Translations under genes and position numbers: made by a program
Assembly (NCBI GenBank): GCA_028583405.1
Contig: CM053247.1
Coordinates: forward strand, 7,026,058 to 7,090,057
Direction: 5' to 3'
Length of the DNA stretch: 64,000 nt
Source: Pogonophryne albipinna
Taxonomy: Eukaryota > Chordata > Actinopteri > Perciformes > Artedidraconidae
Shown here: positions 1-33,900 of the stretch, in pieces
Position numbering within the stretch: position 1 is the stretch's first letter
Layout of the letters: every line of letters begins with the position of its first letter
Notes under the pieces: model-generated
The model's input: the letters and a program-made list of their open reading frames with translations, nothing else
Databases searched by the model: none
What the model was told of the DNA's origin: nothing

Positions 1-1246
1 GGACCTGTCATGCAAAATGCACTTTTGTACGTCTTTTTTACATGAATGTGTCCCTGGTGTGTCAGGGAACTCACCAATACCTCATTCACACCAACGGTGT
101 TTCAGGGCCGGTTCGGAGCTGGAGCTTGAAAAGCACCGGGTTTTCCTCTTCACACCGCAGCGGAGCAGCCTCTTAGCTCCGGAATCTGGTTCATTTCGAG
201 CACCAAAAAATTGTCAGGCCAGAGCAAAAGCACCACATACGTCACGCTTACGTCGAGGCGGGGGCAGGGGCGGGATCAACTCCTGAACAACAACAAAAAG
301 CCGGCGTTTTATCCAGTTTGTACACAACGATGGAGAAACTTAACAAGCAGCAGTGGTCCACTGAAGAGACCAGCTACCTACTGGGAATCTGGTCTTCCGA
401 AGAGGTACAGAGGAAGCTGGAGCACAATCGGCCATTGTTGTTGTTGTCTGTGTCAGCTGTGAGGGGTTTCCGCGCGGTTTGGCTTTATGAAGCAGGCACG
501 CAAACGGTTACGTCATGACGCAAACGATGACGCAAACGATGACGCAATGACGCAGCACCAGTCGGACTCTGGGCGGTGTGAAAAGAGCCGGAGCTAAACC
601 GAAGAACCGGTTCTGAACCTGAAAGCTCTAGCACGGAGCTTGAACCGGAGTTGCGTTGGTGTGAATGAGGTACAAGTGTCAGAAAACACAACCCTCTCTC
701 TTTTCCTCCATACCCAAATCTCTAAAAACGGGGCTGCAACGGAGCTGATACAGATTTGAATTGTTCTGACGTCAGAAAAGGGGTGCTCCGCCTATATGGG
801 TAACTGTCCACCTGTCCGTGCGGCAGAGTTTCAGTTAGATTTTTTTTGCCGGTCAACATGTCCGTTAAAGTTTAAAGTGCCGGTCAAAGGTCTTCTTTGT
901 TATTTATTGAGCTTTAAAACGAATAAATAACGACTCTATATAATCATATAAAAATAATACACGGAGGACGGAGCTGCTCTTTTCCTCCCCCTCTTCTGAG
1001 AGCCCAGCAGCTGATCTCAGAGCACGCTACCCTCTCCTGCAGGGGGGCGTGGTCAGCTGCAGCTCATTTGCACTAAAGCTACGTCACATTATCAGCCCTT
1101 GAAAAAACAGGGCTGGAAAAGAGCAAATAGAGCGAAATGAGGCATGGCTAAAATGCAGGATCTGTTTGGTATTTTGAAAAAAAAACTTTTTATAGGTATG
1201 GCCCTACAATATATTTGTCAAATATAGCATGATAGGTCCACTTTAA
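1..1246. mobile_element. MITE-like element with TTAAAG-type ends, cut by the window edge
   Basis: The first bases (GGACCTGTCATGCAAAATGC) and the right end (ATGATAGGTCCACTTTA) match the two ends of a second copy at 54709 and 61453, so this is one element whose left tip lies outside the window. It fills the hira intron upstream of the first visible exon. A different element (about 80-671) is inserted in it. No coding capacity of its own was seen. Confidence 0.6.
80..671 (+). mobile_element. Nested DNA transposon relic with a Myb/SANT-like ORF fragment
   Basis: The insert is bounded by inverted copies of CCTCATTCACACCAACG (near 80 and 655). A short ORF starting at 330 reads W-x3-EET-x2-LL-x-IW and then VQRKLE, the pattern of Myb/SANT-like (trihelix) DNA-binding domains, which is the type carried as an accessory protein by PIF/Harbinger transposons. 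The ORF stops after about 60 codons and no transposase is present, so this is a non-autonomous relic. A diverged copy of the same sequence lies at 40860-41330. The Harbinger assignment is inferred from the domain only. Confidence 0.5.
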
Positions 1247-1278
1247 ATTTACAACAGAGTGTTTGTGTGTCTCTGCAG

Positions 1279-24024
<22,746 letters not shown>

Positions 24025-24509
24025 CACACACTGCTGCCCACACACACACACACACACACTGACAACACACATGCCTGGACTCATCATGAAACCAGTTTGG
24101 TTCTTCCAGTTCGACTCGGGTGAACTCTGACTGCTTATCGTCAACTGAAGAAGCTTGAAACGCTGTTTGGGCTGAAAGCTGCAAAACAGAAAAACTTCAT
24201 TCACGGCGAGTCCACAGCTTTCAAAGTTTGGGGACTTTCAGTGCTGTCGCTCACTGGGAAGAAGTGGCGGGTGCTTTGGATTTTTTTCTTCTAATCACAA
24301 TCTTAGTTCCAACTCACGTGTTCTGTCGTTTTTTGTTTTTTTTAACCGATGCACCTCTCTCCTGCTCCATGAACTAAAACATATTTAATTAAGAGAGGTT
24401 GTGTTACAAATGTTGCTGGTTGGATCCCTGCAGCTCGATAAATCTTTCTCAAGTCTGTTTCTCTCCCCCGAGAGAGTGAGCAGAGGTGAGACAGTGAAAA
24501 AGGAAATGG

Positions 24510-24515
24510 AATAAA
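24510..24515 (+). promoter_or_regulatory. Possible hira polyadenylation signal
   Basis: AATAAA lies 486 nt after the hira stop codon and before the transposon at 24920. It is the first canonical hexamer seen after the stop. Motif only; no transcript end is visible. Confidence 0.35.
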
Positions 24516-24919
24516 TCAAAATGGATGTAAAGGAGCAATATGCTTGTACCAAAGTGATGCCTTCAAGTGTAAAAATAACCACACAACTCAATCTGCAAAG
24601 TGAAGGAAATGAAGGGCATCCTTAAAAAGGTTCAAATGGGTTTTTAAAGGCTGATGGCTGAAGTTTTCTGAGTGTTCTGGCTGAAGAAATGCCAATGCCA
24701 ACATTTGAAGTCACAGGTCACCGCGAAGAAGATAATCAAACTTATGACACCACTGGAAATGTAATGGTATATTCAGAGATACAGGATGGACCTCGATTTT
24801 TAAGGGATGCCTTTTTTGCAGCTAATCCTAACCCATGAGAGCATTCACTCCAGTCAAAGAGCACTTCAAGCATTTAAGAGTAGAAAAATGTGCACAAAGA
24901 GGAAGCGCTGCAGAATTTA

Positions 24920-25642
24920 CGGTGGCCGACGACCGCCCAAAACGATGCAATAAAAAAAAACACAAATGTGCCAAAACACACGCAAATTAAAAAACATCTT
25001 CACCAAGTTGACGAAACATGCGCAGCATTTACTAAAAGCACTGCATAAACGAAACGCTGCAAATAAAAAAACGACGTAAGAAGCTCAAAACACAACAGAA
25101 ACGGGGACACTAAAAAGTGATGCACACAGCTGGGACCAGAGCACGTGTTGACTTTTGAAGATTATAAAGTTGGCACACTGTGACTGGAAACTTACCTCAA
25201 ATGTACATTGCATTAGCTTATTTAAAAAATGCGATCCCAGGAATCCTTCTGATATTATTGCAGATCTGCTGTCAGCTAGCTAGCTAACCTAGTTATTTCA
25301 TTTATACTGACAAAACACTTACAATCGTGAAACAGGCTAACTCAGCCAACAGTGACAGTTGGCCAACTTTATAATCCCAGAACATCAACAAGCGCTCCGG
25401 TCCCAGCGCTGCGGCACTTTTGAGTGTCCCTGTTTTCGTTGTGTTTTGAGCTTCTTCCCGCATTTAGTTTGAGCAGCTTTTTGAGTAAATACTGCTCATG
25501 TCTTGTCAAGTTGATGAAGATGTTTCTTCATTTACATGTGTTTTGGCTCATTTGTGTTTTTATTTGCATCGTTTTTGAGCCCATTTCTCCTAATGGAAGT
25601 GTTTTGGGCTGTTGTAGCGTGATTGCACAGGTCGACCACCGT
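24920..25642. mobile_element. Palindromic hAT-like element, most complete copy
   Basis: Left end CGGTGGCCGACGACCGCCC, right end GGTCGACCACCGT, with exact 8-bp flanks AGAATTTA (24912-24919 and 25643-25650). The two halves are long inverted arms: CAAATGTGCCAAAACACACG and CACAGCTGGGACCAGAGC on the left are mirrored on the right. It has no transposase. Relatives lie at 7108, 32757, 49750 and 54528. Confidence 0.8.
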
Positions 25643-25650
25643 AGAATTTA

Positions 25651-26377
25651 GACTAAAGAAACGAAACACAAGTAAGGAAATATTATAAGAAAACACGATG
25701 GCAATGCCGGAATCCATTTTCACATCTTGATCTGCAACTAAGGTAGATGGAAGTACAAGCTTTGGGTGCAAGTTACCATTATTTGAAATAACTAAATGTT
25801 TCACATATTGTTATCTTTGCTTTTTACCTCAACTTTATAAGCACCTAATCAAGATTATACATTTTGATTATTTGTCAAAGAAAAAGCATTTAACATAATG
25901 AGTGTGCATAAAAAGTCCTATTTGTATTGTGTTGGATGGATGAATGTAGATCTACAGGTTTAACCATTACTTAACCTCCATCATGAAGTCTCAGAATAAA
26001 TCATATTTCCTGTCGACTTAGAAAAAGAAATTGGCTGAATTGCTCAGCAAGACGGGAATGATCTTAAGTACACACAGGTTTAACAAAAGCTCGACAATGA
26101 ATCTAGTAAAGTAAACTCGTGCCACCGTTACATCCGTACATAATTATTGTAAATATCAGCAGCTGCCTGAGGACATTTGCTGATGAGCAGGAAAAACTCA
26201 TTTTTGCAGATCTTCAAGGTATATCATGTGTATGAAACGGATCTTTGGGGTAATAAAAAATCCCTCGTGTGTCAGATTCACGACATCTGATTTAGCTTTT
26301 GTTCCCCCTCCCCCCAAAAAAGGCTAATATGATCCACTTTTTGAACGGCTGTGATCAGACATGGTGAACGGATAATG

Positions 26378-26415
<38 letters not shown>

Positions 26416-26964
26416 GTCTGTTTCACTTCCTGTATCTCGTAAATACCCCAAGTCTAATTGCTGCACCATTGGTTTACATGTTCTCTCTGTTGCCGGGCAA
26501 GAAACGCCCCAAAAATGTTTTTCAGGACAGACAGAGGGATTTTCTTTTGTCTCACATGCATTAACTTGACATTTTTACAGGTTTCAAAAGCACAGCGGTC
26601 ATGAAACCTCATTGGACTTCTCTTGGATAAAAAGTACTTGTTTAGCCTTTTTTGTCTACCGCACTCCTCTGCCAATTCATATATAACAGTAGAGAGAGCT
26701 TATGCTCGCTGTATCTGACAGTGTGGAGGCACGCAGACCAGAGGAAGAATTCATCTCTATCAATCTGCACAGCATTTATTTTTCCTTCTTTCCTTTCTTT
26801 CCCGCTGTAAGTCATTTTTAAATGTTTGTACAAGCAATTTCTTTTTTCATTTTCTATAAGAAAAAAAGAATGAGAAGAGCTGAATTGTTGTTTTTGAGGA
26901 AAGAACTTAAAAAATAAATGAGGAACAGTTGGGGTTTGGTAATTTCCTGAGTGGTGTTTCTTCA
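25651..26964. other. Intergenic AT-rich DNA with an AT microsatellite
   Basis: No gene was recognised. An AT dinucleotide tract runs from about 26377 to 26411. Short ORFs across it have no homology signal. Confidence 0.5.
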
Positions 26965-27180
26965 AATCAAATCAAGTTTTATTTATATAGCACATTTATA
27001 AACGATTTTTGGTCGAGCCAAAGTGCTGTACATATAATAAAAATAGCCTACAGTAGAGACACTTTACAGCAAATACAACAGCACAGATTGTTCAGAATAT
27101 CAGTATGACAATACGACACCCTCTATCCTTAGACCCTCACATCGTACAAGGAAAAACTTCCAGAGAAAACCCACAGTTTA
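26965..27180. mobile_element. LINE-tail-like repeat with an inverted partner
   Basis: It runs AAATCAAGTTTTATTTATAT through GCCAAAGTGCTGTACAT and GACACCCTCTATCCTTAGAC. An inverted copy of the same order is at 49049-49212, and a short related piece is at about 19550. Typical of a fish LINE or SINE tail; the family was not determined. Confidence 0.6.
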
Positions 27181-27389
27181 AGGGGAAAATAAATGTGTGG
27201 TGAGAGCCATTGTTATACTAGTAAAGCGTATATACCTGGCTCCAAATAGTTTGTCAGTTTTGATCAAGTATGTTGTTCAGTTTAAAGAGAAGCATTTCTT
27301 AAATTCAGCTTCCTTTAGGCATTACTGTGCATTTGACATCTGAACAGAAGCCTGTTCCTTTTTAAATGGAATTATGATTATGCTTGTTG

Positions 27390-28010
27390 CCCTCTACTGT
27401 AGTGTGTTGTATAGGTTGTTGTGCATGTTAATGGTCTGCAAAGGCTAAAATCCCTGTGTTCTCTCCAGAGGGAGTTTCTCTCCCACACACTCTCCCCCTT
27501 TCTGAAACACCCCCATTGGACTCCTTTGTTTACTTCCATAGTAAAATCACTACATAACGCTTCTATTGGCTAGCGTTCCACAACATTGTACTTGATTTTG
27601 TAATGGTCGGGATATTTCCGACACATCTCTTAGTGGTTGACCAATCACAACAGAGTGAGCCAACTAACCAATCAGAGCAGACTCTGCTAAAATGGCCTGA
27701 CTCTCGAGAGCAAAAGTACCCAAAGCTGGGCCCAATAAGCATGCTCACTTACTTATTTATTTGTCGATCTTCTCTGATCCAGTCTAATGAATGATTGGCT
27801 CGTGCTCCAACACATTGTAGGTGATCGGCTTAGGGGCAGGACATCTCTAAGCGGTCCACCAATCAAAACCGAGCCGGCCAGCTAACCAATCAGAGCAGAC
27901 TGGGCTCTGGTTTCAGACAGAGGGTGAAAAGAGGTGCTGCAGTATGAGAAAAATAAAGAGCTTTTTGAAAATTAAAGCATGGAGACATGTCCCAGGAGAG
28001 GCAAAAAATG
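27390..28010. mobile_element. Dispersed MITE-like repeat
   Basis: Shares ATGGTCTGCAAAGGCTA, TCTCCAGAGGGAGTTTCTC, the CCAATCAGAGCAGACT motifs and the GCATGGAGACATGTCCCAG end with copies at 31880 (partial), 37105 and 46706. No coding sequence. Confidence 0.6.
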
Positions 28011-28139
28011 CATTCGCTTTGTGCTGTACAAAAAAAATGCACAATACGTAGTATTTTTTTGGGAGTAGTTTCTACAACTGTTTTGACGATATCACGAAAC
28101 TCTTGATTTGCCGTGATTTGCCCCCAAAGTTCACGTTCG

Positions 28140-29420
28140 TTCGATGCTAGGCGATCCTTCGCCATGGAACACGATGACGTCATAACTCAAACGGTCATGC
28201 TCAGATCGCCTATCGCCTAAACTTCACATGATGGTTAACACTGCGGCCCTGAACAGCTCTAGGTCAAATCTGATGTTACATAATGTGGCGTTACCATGGC
28301 AACGAATCCCTCGCCATAAAACACGATGTCACTGTAACTCCAATGTACACAGTCCGATCGTCCCCCAATCTTCACTTGTATATCACCGGTCCATGCCTCA
28401 ACAGCTCTATGTGAAATCTGAGATCTCACCATATGCCGTTTCCATGGCAACGCATCCCTCGCCAAAAAACACGATGTTGTCGTAACTCAATGGAAAATGG
28501 TCCAAACGGCACCAGACTTCAGACGATGGCTAATGGTCCGGCCCTCAACAGCTTTATGTCCATCATGGGGTGTCATCATATACCGTTGCCATGGCGACAG
28601 ATCCCTCGCCATTAAACACAGTGTTGTCGTATCTCAATGGAAAATCGTCCAAACGGCACCAGACTTCAGATGATGGTTAATGGTCCGGCCCTGAACAGCT
28701 CTATGTCAATTATGGGGTGTCATCATATGCCGTTTCCATGGAAACGCATCCCTCGCCATAAAACACGATGTTGCCGTAACTCCTATCAAAATGTTCAAAA
28801 CAGCACCAGGCTTCAGATGATGGTTAATGGTCCGGCCCTCAACAGCTCTATGTCAATTATGGGGTGTCATTATATGCCGTTGCCATGGGAACGGAACCCT
28901 CGCCATAACGCATGATGTTGTCGTAACTCCTATGAAAAGGGTCAAAAAGCCACCAGACTTCAGATGACAGTTAATGGTCCGGCCCTCAACACCTCAATAT
29001 GACAATAGTGAGTTTTCCTCTAAAGCTGTTGCCATGGCAACACATCCCTCGCCGTTAAGCACGATATTGCTATAACTCCAGTGTTAATGGTCAAAAAGTG
29101 TTCAAACTGAACGTGTGCTAACGGTACAGCCCTCAAGACATATATCTGTCAGTTTTGAGATTTCGTCAAATGCCGTTGCCATGGTAACACAATGGTCACC
29201 ATGAAACACGGTTTTCTCATAACTCCATTGAACATGCTCCAAACGGCCCAAAACTTCACAGGTTTGATAACGATGCATCCCTCAACACATCTAGGCGTAT
29301 TATGGGGTGTCATCAAATGTCGTTGCCATGACGACAGATCACTCGCCATCAAACACAATGTTTGTGATATTGCTGTAACTCCTATGTACGTTGTCCGATC
29401 GCCCTGAAACTTCCCACGTT
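28140..29420. repeat. 147-bp tandem array with an X-box-like palindrome in each unit
   Basis: CCATGG cores fall at 28294, 28442, 28589, 28736, 28883, 29032 and 29179 (the eighth, 29336, is CCATGA). Six steps are 147-149 bp; the last step is 157. Each sits in a palindrome such as GTTGCCATGGCAAC (exact at 29028). Every unit also has ATCCCTCGCCATAAAACACG-like and GTCCGGCCCTCAACAGCTC-like blocks. Units are diverged, so the array is old. It is intergenic, between hira and the receptor gene. Confidence 0.88.
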
Positions 29421-29704
29421 TGCCAACGGCCGAGTCCTTGAGACACTTACGTGACGCGTCGACGTGCGGACAACAGCCTGCGGAGCATCGAAGACCCGCT
29501 CAACGCTGCTTGCAGCTTTAATTTAACATTGATATTGAAGTTCTTGTTTCTGGATACAAGTAAAAAATATTGATTGGTGGACGCAGTTCGGACATTCGGT
29601 TACAGTTGCAGCATGTGGCAGATGTTGTGAACGCTGCTGCCTCAGGAGGTCGGACCATCACCAAAATAACAAAGAAGTGTTCTAAAGAAGTGAAGGACAA
29701 AATG

Positions 29705-30076
29705 CACACTCATTAGAAGTGCATTCACATGACACATGATTTGGTCTTTGCTCAACTGTGTGGTTGGTCGCAGAGCCTTGCAGTGAAACAGCTAGTTAGG
29801 TTTTGTTTCTACAGTTACCTCCCTTGCTAGCTTGCACCGCTACATGCAGCTCTCATCTGATTGGTTGTGCGTCAAGGTCAGCGGTAAACAAGGTCAAACA
29901 TCGGAATAGATGGAGCTTTGGGTGCAGTGGTCGCAATGATTTCCAACGGTGCGAGACACTGAGTGTAGCGCGGCCGTCCGCTTAGTCGAGGGTGGAACCG
30001 CTATCCCCGTAGAAACACAACGGCAACGTCAGCGCAGAGAGCTTTTATGGTGTATCATGTGATTGCAGCTTTACAC
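29705..30076. mobile_element. Dispersed repeat, copy A (TGCATTCACATGA ends)
   Basis: A diverged copy lies at 40133-40452. Shared blocks include GCATTCACATGA, CAGAGCCTT, AACAGCTAGT, CTAGCTTGC and a TATCATGT end that mirrors the start, so it is a terminal-inverted-repeat element without a gene. Confidence 0.6.
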
Positions 30077-30134
30077 AAACACAATAGGGGTGGGGTGACA
30101 CCATACCGCTTTTAACAAAAAATGTGTTTATAAC

Positions 30135-30300
30135 ACAGTGCCTTTATTGAGGTGACAGTGTTGAAGGGGGAGACAGAGGGGATGACACGGGCAAATGGTC
30201 AAAGGCCGGATACAAATCTGGGTCCTCTGCAGGGGAACCAAGCCCCAGTACATGGGCTGCCTGCTCTACCAACTGAGTTATACGGCGGCCCACAAATGCA
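30135..30300 (-). mobile_element. tRNA-derived SINE
   Basis: The minus strand reads GGGCCGCCGTATAACTCAGT and then TGGTAGAGCAGGCAGCCCAT, a tRNA-like A-box region, and continues to CGTGTCATCCCC, the usual body of a common fish SINE. The anticodon arm does not fold as a functional tRNA, so it is called a SINE and not a tRNA gene. Confidence 0.7.
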
Positions 30301-30916
30301 TGGCATAATAACATTACAACTGGAATTATATATTGCTATTGACTTGGGTTTGGGTTTGGGTTTGACAGTGTCTCCATTCCATAGTTTGTCCACCAGAGAG
30401 CAATGCTACTACTACAAATACTAGTTCTGCTGCTAATACTTCATCTACAACTACTTACACAGACATGAATAAGAATACATTTTATTTGTACAGCAACCTC
30501 CATGCATATTATGAGTGTTTATACATGAATACAATATTTACAGTATGTTTGAATTGGTCTGGTATTCCGGTGCCGTGCAGGTTTATTAACGTAGAAAAGC
30601 AGTGATCATTTAACAGGAAATGTAAATTGTAACACAAACACACACACGCATGCGCACACACGCACACACACACACACACACTTGATGTAATAATGGTTGT
30701 AACTTAAAGACATGGAGCAGTTTCCTGATCAACATTACATCTTCCTGATTCACCGCCCACAGCTTTCATACACCAGAGATTTTTTTTTAAAACAAGTTCT
30801 CTGAAGTCATGTAGTCCTTTTACATAGAAAATAACGGGTTTTGAAAGACGATGGACTTATTTTATGTTTACAATGAGCTAATCTTTTGAATATTTGGTCA
30901 TTTTTTACCAGCTAAG

Positions 30917-33900
30917 ATGGGCATCTGTTCTCACAAACTGTACATTGCTACGTGCACAGTGATGAGCCTCCTCGGTGTGTTTTCTCATGGTGAGTTCGCC
31001 ACTATTTTGCTGCTTGATTAAAGGAAAAATCGTATTTTTCTGAAATGTGTTGTGGTCGATCTGGATTAGTCTTGGTAATGATATGCACTTTTTGTTGGTG
31101 TATGTCATTGTTTCAGTGTTGGAAGTAGTAATCTGATTTACCTAAAATAATATTTGAAATATAATATATATTACAATATATATATATATTATCTAATATT
31201 TAATATATTATATATAAGTAATATTTGAGTAAAAATATAAGCAGTATAATGTACTTAGGAAGCAGAAGAAAACATCCTCCCTGTGTAAAATGGGTTGTTT
31301 CAGAGGGTTTCATGATTAAGCCCTTAAAATTCAGTAAATAATCCTGGTTTAACTTGTCTACTAAACTGGCCATTTGAACCCTGGGCGATGCATGAGATAC
31401 ATTTGAGTAAAACTGTTTAGTGATTCAAAACATGTTCTACTTGCAGGGAAGTTACATCACGTCTTGGTTTAGTTAAGGTGACCTTTCCTGAATGTAAGTC
31501 TTGCATTCTGTGTGTGTTCTGTGTGTGGCAGAGGTGACGGTGAGGGACTCTGAACTGAAGCGCTGTGAGGAGGACCAGCGGGTGTGTGTCACTGACCTCA
31601 GACACTGTGGCTCTCCAACACCTTCATCTATACAAAGTGAACAAACACACACACATTCGCGGCACTCAGTCAACAGTTGTAGAATGTAACGAAGAACATT
31701 TACTCAAGTGCTAGAATAGTCTTAAGTATAGAACCTTTACAGTCTACATATTTAATTATTATTATTACAATACAGGGTGTCACATCAAATTCTGGGTTCA
31801 TGTCATCTTATTCTATTTTACATGTATATAATTCAATTATTTTTGCATTTGACTTGCACCATTGTGGTCCTTGCACCATGCTCTTGCTCCATTTGCTCAT
31901 TTTCAGGTTCATATTTGTATTTTGTGCCTCTACTGGGACATGTCTCCATGCTTTAATGTTCAAAAAGCTCTTTATTTTTCTCATACTGTCTGTGCTGCAG
32001 CACCTCTTTTCACCCTCTGTCTGAAACCAGAGCCCAGTCTGCAATGAACACACTACAGGAAAGGGAAAACCCCCAAAACACAATAGGGCCCCTCTATTTC
32101 TATTTTTCTTGCACTATTATTACCTCTGAAGGATATTCTACTGTGGGTTGCATTGTTGGAGTGGACTAGGACCTTCATAGCCAAAACTATGCTGTTACTA
32201 TTGTGCAAATGACCATAAAACCTTTGAATCTCTAAGTGAAGATGGGGAGAACTAAAGCAATGTAACAATGTCAGTTCAGCTTTGCAGTGCATTTAATGTT
32301 CATGTCACCACCATAAGCCCTCTGTTGTTTTCCTACAGAGACACTGAACATGTCCTGTTACTACCAGATATCACACAGATCTATGACATGTGAGTTGAAG
32401 CAAGATTCAGACAGCCACATTGAGCCTGACGTCTCTCTCCTCTTCAGCAGGTAAACACTGATTAAAGAAGGCGGTTTACTAAAAAATAAAAATGTTGGAA
32501 GCTGTACTCCAGTTTCAGGCTCTGTATATGTAGCTACCAATGTTATTGGAAGTACGTTTACTTAAATGAAAGTTGCAATTCCAAAGTGTATAAATACTCA
32601 GTTAGAAGTATTAGTCCCGCATTCAAAATTGTACTTCATTAAAAGTACAAAATTATTAACATCAAAATATACTTAAGGTAAAAAAAGTGCCCATAATGTA
32701 ATATGGCCAAATTCAGAATTGTTGTATTATGTTATCAATGTATAAATGTGTTCACTATGGTGGCTGACAGGGGGCAGGGGGGGAAGTAACACACAGCAGT
32801 TTCAACAACGATTAAAAAAACAAAACACTAATGTGCCAAAACAAAAGCAAATAAAGAAACCTCTTCACAAACTTGACAACACATGCAGTATTTAGATGCA
32901 GCATTTAGCTGGGACCGGAGCACTTGGTGAGGTTTGGGGATTATAAAGTTGCCCAACTATCACTGGAAACCTAAAATGTAATTTTCATTGGCTTATTTTA
33001 ACAATGTTATCGCATGATTCTTTTCCTTTATTGCTGTCACGATTATCATGTCATGTCACATTTCTACGTCTAGGTTTGGGTGTTTTTGCTGTTTTCCATG
33101 TCATGTTTTCCTCCTTGTTTCTTGTCTGGTCCCTTTCCCTGTGTTTTTCCTCCTGTCGTTAGTTTCCCTGGTGTGTCTAGTTATCTGATTGTGTTCACCT
33201 GTGGCCCTTGTGTTTCTCCTCCCCTGCCCGGCTGTTTCTCGTTTTGTGATTACCCCTCGCTGTATTTAGTCTTGTCTCTTCCTGTGTTCAGTGTTGGTGC
33301 TTCTTTTGTTTGTGACCTAGTTCACCGTAGAGTGTTTTGTCTGTCCAAGTATAATTAAGTCCTTGAAATAAAGGTGTTATCAAGTGCTATCTGCGTTTCG
33401 GTCCTACCTGCTTCACTCTGCGTATCAGAAAGCACCAACCAAGAAATGGGCCCAGCGGATCCGTTCGAGCTGGAATTATTGAATTTTTCCTTTTTTTTGG
33501 CTAACTGCTCGGATCGATGGAAGAGAGCACCCGGAGTTCAGCAGCGAGAGGCTGTGTTGTCGGAGGCACGCCAGATGGCTAGAGAGAAACCAGGTTTGGT
33601 GAAGTTCTTACCTGGCTGGATTTCAAAGATCCTCCCGGTGTGTGATTCCCGGCCTGCTAGCCCCAGGCATGCTAGCTCCCTGTCTCCCAATTCCCAACCT
33701 GGTACCATACGCCTCGCTGGGTTCCGTCTGAAGTCAACCCATGCTTCTGCCCCAGTTCCTGCTCCTGTCCAGGAGTCGTATTCTGGAACTGGTCTGGCTT
33801 ATGGAGGTCCACGGAGTATTCAGGCGGCTGCTAAGAGAAGGAGTCGCAAGGCCAAGCTAGCAGCCCGGGCCCCAAGAGCCATGGCTCCAGCCCCAGTACA

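Noticed and set aside
28140..29420. A CRISPR-like or short regularly spaced repeat array
   Set aside because: The genome is eukaryotic and the whole 147-bp unit is homologous between repeats, with no unique spacers.
30190..30300. A tRNA gene on the minus strand
   Set aside because: The A-box region is good, but the anticodon arm and B box are decayed and the sequence continues into a standard SINE body.
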